This document shows positions 13,355 through 16,321 of a stretch of DNA of 16,321 bases, in pieces. Position numbers and translations under genes: made by a program. Numbering within the stretch: the first letter of the stretch is position 1; every line of letters begins with the position of its first letter. Source of the stretch: CAZTTG01 sp964615935 (GTDB taxonomy: Bacteria; Planctomycetota; UBA1135; GCA-002686595); NCBI GenBank assembly GCA_964615935.1, contig CAZTTG010000118.1, positions 1 through 16,321 on the forward strand, written 5' to 3'. The notes below the pieces were generated by a model that was not told where the DNA came from, made no database searches, and saw nothing but the letters and a program-made list of their open reading frames with translations.

Positions 13355-14824
13355 GTGATTGAACGCAAGTGCCTCGCCTCCGCCCGAAGCAAGCCCCTCC
13401 TGGCGGCGATCGCCCTCCTGACGGTCGCCGCTTCCGCGGCCTCGGCACAGGTGATCGGCCTCCCGGAGATCAGCGCCGAGTCCAAGGAGTGCATCGACTG
13501 TCACAAGAAGACCAACCTCGTGATCTACCAGCAGTGGGGTGACAGCAAGCACTACCGCGCCAACGTGGGCTGCTACGAGTGCCACGCCGCGGAGGCCTCG
13601 GATCCCGACGCCATCACGCACTACGACCAGACCATCTCGATCATCGTCAGCCCCAAGGACTGCGCCCGCTGCCACTCGCGGGAGGCCGAGGAGTTCCTGG
13701 GATCGCACCACTCCAAGGCCGGGCGCATCCTGGGCTCGCTGGACAACGTGCTGGCGGACGTCGTCGAGGGCAACCGCGGCATGATCACCCCCGGCTTCCC
13801 CGAGGGCGCCTCGGCCGCGGCGGTCAACGGCTGCTACCAGTGCCACGGATCCCAGATCAAGGTCCTGGCCGACGGCAGCCTGGACCCGGTGACCTACCCC
13901 AACAGCGGCATCGGCCGGGTCAACCCCGACGGCACCGAGGGCTCCTGCCACGCCTGCCACTCGCGGCACTCCTTCTCGGCCGCCCAGGCGCGCCACCCGG
14001 ACACCTGCGGCAAGTGCCACCTGGGTCCCGACCACCCCCAGAAGGAGATCTACGAGGAGTCCAAGCACGGCATCGCCTTCTTCTCCAACGTGAACAAGAT
14101 GAACCTGGAGTCCTCCAAGTGGATCGTGGGCGAGGACTACTGGTCGGCGCCCACCTGCGCCACCTGCCACATGTCGGCCACCAAGAACCAGTCGGTCACC
14201 CACGACATCGGCATGCGCATCAGCTGGAACAACCGGCCGGTGATGTCCACCCGCCCGGAGATCTCCGACGCCAAGCTGGACCTGCCCGGCCAGATGGTGC
14301 CCTGGCAGGTCCGGCGCCAGAACATGAAGGACATCTGCCTCAACTGCCACAACCAGCACTGGGTGGACAACTTCTACATTCAATACGACTCGCTGATCGA
14401 CCTGTATCACGACAAGTACGCCGAGCCCGGCAGCGAGCTGTACGCCCTGGCCAAGCCCCTCAGGGAGCACGAGGCGGCCTTCTCGCACGAGGTCGACTGG
14501 ATCTGGTTCGAGCTGTGGCACCACGAGGGCCGGCGCGCGCGGCACGCCGCGGCCATGATGGCCCCCGACTACACCCACTGGCACGGCACCTACGACCTGG
14601 CCAAGAACTGGTACACCGAGTTCATCCCGGTGCTGGAGGAGATGGCCGAGGAGGGCCTGCATTCGGACGACCCCGCCAAGGTCGAGGCGGCGCAGAAGCT
14701 GCAGGCCAAGATCGACGCGGTCATGAACTCCCAGAACCACCAGTGGGCCCTCGACAAGATGGACCCCGAGGAGAAGGCTCGTCGCGACAAGGCGCGCGAG
14801 GAGTTCAAGAGCCGGTACAAGTGA
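13355..14824 (+). CDS. hao: Octaheme cytochrome c of the hydroxylamine oxidoreductase (HAO) family, copy 2
   Basis: 489 aa; periplasmic. Signal peptide with likely cleavage after ASAASA (residue 31). Eight CxxCH motifs start at residues 46, 73, 103, 160, 198, 218, 268 and 328; motif 4 is CYQCH. HAO signatures: GRVNPDGTEGSCHACH (187-202), GPDHPQKEIYEESKHG (224-239) and THDIGMRISWN (282-292). It is closely similar to copy 1 over its whole length but keeps Tyr405 (APDYTHWHG) where copy 1 has Met. The start is GTG at 13355, with AAGGAGAG 6 bases upstream; an ATG 17 codons earlier would overlap nrfD and lengthen the signal peptide unusually. It follows nrfD by 22 bases and precedes napD/napA, which suggests a nitrite- or hydroxylamine-converting role tied to nitrate reduction. 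Oxidative function cannot be ruled out. Confidence 0.93.
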   Translation: MIERKCLASARSKPLLAAIALLTVAASAASAQVIGLPEISAESKECIDCHKKTNLVIYQQWGDSKHYRANVGCYECHAAEASDPDAITHYDQTISIIVSPKDCARCHSREAEEFLGSHHSKAGRILGSLDNVLADVVEGNRGMITPGFPEGASAAAVNGCYQCHGSQIKVLADGSLDPVTYPNSGIGRVNPDGTEGSCHACHSRHSFSAAQARHPDTCGKCHLGPDHPQKEIYEESKHGIAFFSNVNKMNLESSKWIVGEDYWSAPTCATCHMSATKNQSVTHDIGMRISWNNRPVMSTRPEISDAKLDLPGQMVPWQVRRQNMKDICLNCHNQHWVDNFYIQYDSLIDLYHDKYAEPGSELYALAKPLREHEAAFSHEVDWIWFELWHHEGRRARHAAAMMAPDYTHWHGTYDLAKNWYTEFIPVLEEMAEEGLHSDDPAKVEAAQKLQAKIDAVMNSQNHQWALDKMDPEEKARRDKAREEFKSRYK

Positions 14825-14836
14825 CCGGCTGTGCTG

Positions 14837-14875
14837 CAGGGCGCCGGGATTCTCCTCCTTTTCCCCGGCGCCCTG
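14837..14875 (+). terminator. Strong hairpin between hao copy 2 and napD
   Basis: Perfect 12-base stem CAGGGCGCCGGG / CCCGGCGCCCTG around a 15-base loop (ATTCTCCTCCTTTTC), 12 bases after the hao stop and 32 before the napD start. No T-run follows, so it may be a partial terminator, or a 3' stabiliser that gives more hao than nap message. The loop holds CTCCTCC, complementary to Shine-Dalgarno sequences. Confidence 0.5.
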
Positions 14876-14907
14876 TGGCGCGCTCGGCATGCCGGGAGCA
14901 CCAAGCG

Positions 14908-15168
14908 ATGGCCGTGGTCGGAGCCTACGCCCACATCGATCCCTCCCAGGGGGCGGAGCTGCCCGCCCGGCTGGGGGCCATCGAGGGCGTATCGACCTTC
15001 GCGCTGGGCGATCCCGGGAAAATCGGGCTGCTGATCGAGGCCGAGAGCCTGGAGCGGGCGCACGGCCTGCTGCGCGGCGAGATCCCCAAGACCGAAGGCA
15101 TCCGGGGCGTGTTTCCGGTGTACGCCCACGCCGAACCCGAAGAGGACCGGGAGAGCATCAGCTCCTGA
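14908..15168 (+). CDS. napD: NapD-type chaperone for periplasmic nitrate reductase
   Basis: 86 aa, almost the same size as known NapD proteins (about 87 aa); cytoplasmic. The small alpha/beta (ferredoxin-like) pattern fits: VVGAYAHIDP strand, EGVSTFALGDPGKIGLLIEA (26-45) matching the VHxxDxxGKLIV region of NapD, a helix LERAHGLLRGEI, and IRGVFPVYAHAEPE at the end, matching the GVLSxxLVYHxxE region. NapD binds the twin-arginine signal of NapA to hold it back until the molybdenum cofactor is inserted. The start at 14908 has GGGAG at some distance (about 9 bases). It lies 10 bases upstream of napA, as expected. Sequence identity is moderate by eye, but size, motifs and position agree. Confidence 0.85.
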   Translation: MAVVGAYAHIDPSQGAELPARLGAIEGVSTFALGDPGKIGLLIEAESLERAHGLLRGEIPKTEGIRGVFPVYAHAEPEEDRESISS

Positions 15169-15178
15169 GGAACATCGA

Positions 15179-16276
15179 ATGAAGACAGAATCGACGCGTC
15201 GGGACTTCATCAAGGCCGCGGCTACCAGCGCGGTCGTCTCGGTCGCCGGCGGCCCGGCGATGGCGGGCATCTTCCCGCAGGACGACACCATCCGGTGGCA
15301 CAAGTCGGTCTGCCGCTTCTGCGGGACCGGCTGCGGCGTCCTGCTCGGCGAGCGAGCCGGCCAGCTCGTGGCGCTGCGGGGCGACCCCCAGCACCCTACA
15401 ACCAAGGGGTTGTTCTGCGCCAAGGCCGTGTTCCTGCCCAAGATCGTGTACTCGCGGGATCGCCTCCAGCACCCCATGGTCCGCCGGGACGGCAAGATGC
15501 AGCGCATCGGCTGGGAGGAGGCCATGAACCTGCTGGCCGACAAGTTCGCCGCCGCCATCCAGGAGCACGGTCCGGACAGCGTGGCCTACTACGGCTCCGG
15601 CCAGGCCCTCTCCGAGGAGAGCTACCTGGCCAACCGGCTGTTCAAGGGCGGCATCGGCACCAACAACGTCGAGGGCAACCCGCGCCTGTGCATGGCCAGC
15701 GCCGTGGGCGGCTACGTGACCACCTTCGGCAAGGACGAGCCCATGGGCTGCTACGACGACATCGAGCACGCCCGGGTGTTCTTCCTGGTGGGCTCCAACA
15801 CCGCCGAGTGCCACCCGGTCATCTTCGACCGGATCCTGGAGCGCAAGAGCGCCTCCCGCAACGTCCTGGTGATCGTCCTGGACCCGCGCAAGAGCCCCAT
15901 CCAGTCGGTGGCCGACATCCACCTGGACCCCATCCCCGGCTTCGACCTGGCGGTCTTCCACGCCATGGCCCACGTCATCATCAAGGAGGGCCGCCACGAC
16001 CCCGACTTCATCGGGGACAACGTCCAGTTCAAGGTCATGAAGGACGGCCAGGCGGTCGGGGTGGGCTTCGACGAGTACGTCGAGTTCCTGGAGGACTTCA
16101 GCCCGCGCAAGGCGGAGATGATCGCCGGCGTGAAGGCCGAGAAGATCGTCGAGGCCGCCCGCCTGTTCGCCGGCGGCCCCACCACCTCCTTCTGGACCAT
16201 GGGCCTCAACCAGCGCACGCGCGGGGTGTGGGCCAACAACCTGATGCACAACCTGCACCTGATCACCGGAGGATAG
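15179..16276 (+). pseudogene. napA: Periplasmic nitrate reductase catalytic subunit, 3' part missing or disrupted
   Basis: 365 codons, less than half of a normal NapA (about 750-830 aa). STRRDFIKA (5-13) is a twin-arginine signal. C45, C48, C52 and C80 (CRFCGTGC...GLFC) bind the [4Fe-4S] cluster. NPRLCMASAVGGY (167-179) contains Cys171, the expected molybdenum ligand. LDPRKSP and MGLNQRTRGVWANNLMHNLHLITG (341-364) are typical NapA. NapA normally continues after LITG with a glycine/proline-rich PFSLTGQPSACG region, but here TAG follows at 16274. Neither of the other two frames of the last 46 bases restores NapA-like sequence. The break could be real disruption (insertion, recombination) or an assembly artefact at a contig edge. 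TGAGGA 8 bases before the ATG is a good ribosome binding site. Downstream partners cannot be seen. Confidence 0.85.
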
Positions 16277-16321
16277 ACCCTCCAAGGGATCGATTCGAGG
16301 CTGGAGCCAGCAGGGGCAGCG

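Noticed and set aside
16274..16276. TAG in napA as a recoded codon (pyrrolysine)
   Set aside because: NapA has no pyrrolysine, and the sequence after the stop does not continue as NapA in frame.

Overview
The window is very GC-rich (roughly 70% by eye) and densely packed with genes of anaerobic respiration and central carbon metabolism. It encodes multiheme c-type cytochromes, a periplasmic nitrate reductase start (napD, napA), an NrfD-type quinone module and a pyruvate:ferredoxin oxidoreductase. This fits an anaerobic or facultatively anaerobic Gram-negative bacterium of the former Deltaproteobacteria (Desulfobacterota or Deferrisomatota type). That placement is inferred from gene content only. 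There are no rRNA or tRNA genes, CRISPR arrays or recognisable mobile elements. The window has no complete flanking genes and napA breaks off 46 bases before its end, so both ends may be contig edges.

Left part, minus strand (49-6207): a tightly coupled pyruvate:ferredoxin oxidoreductase operon. Its first gene is a triple fusion (gamma subunit, GltD-like FAD/NAD(P)H oxidoreductase, two-cluster ferredoxin). Then come porA and porB, both joined by 4-base ATGA overlaps. After a 122-base gap with a strong hairpin lies a stand-alone pyruvate/PEP-binding (PPDK N-terminal type) protein.

Middle, minus strand (6475-9505): a leftward unit of a hemerythrin-PAS protein, an octaheme cytochrome of the hydroxylamine oxidoreductase (HAO) family and a small exported coiled-coil protein. 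A 402-base divergent intergenic region (9506-9907) separates it from the rightward unit and carries several inverted repeats.

Right part, plus strand (9908-16276): an Rrf2-family regulator with likely Fe-S ligands, a membrane-anchored tetraheme cytochrome c, a Tat-exported four-cluster ferredoxin subunit and an NrfD-type membrane quinone subunit. A second octaheme HAO-family cytochrome follows, then a strong hairpin, napD and the first ~365 codons of napA.

Working model (inference): NrfD, the ferredoxin subunit and the tetraheme cytochrome move electrons between the quinone pool and periplasmic partners. NapA reduces nitrate to nitrite, and the HAO-family octahemes work as reductases on nitrite or hydroxylamine towards ammonium. 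The Rrf2 protein and the hemerythrin-PAS protein would sense NO, iron-sulfur or redox status. No NrfA (pentaheme nitrite reductase), NapB or NapC is visible, so this could be an HAO-based nitrate ammonification island with an NrfD-type electron supply.
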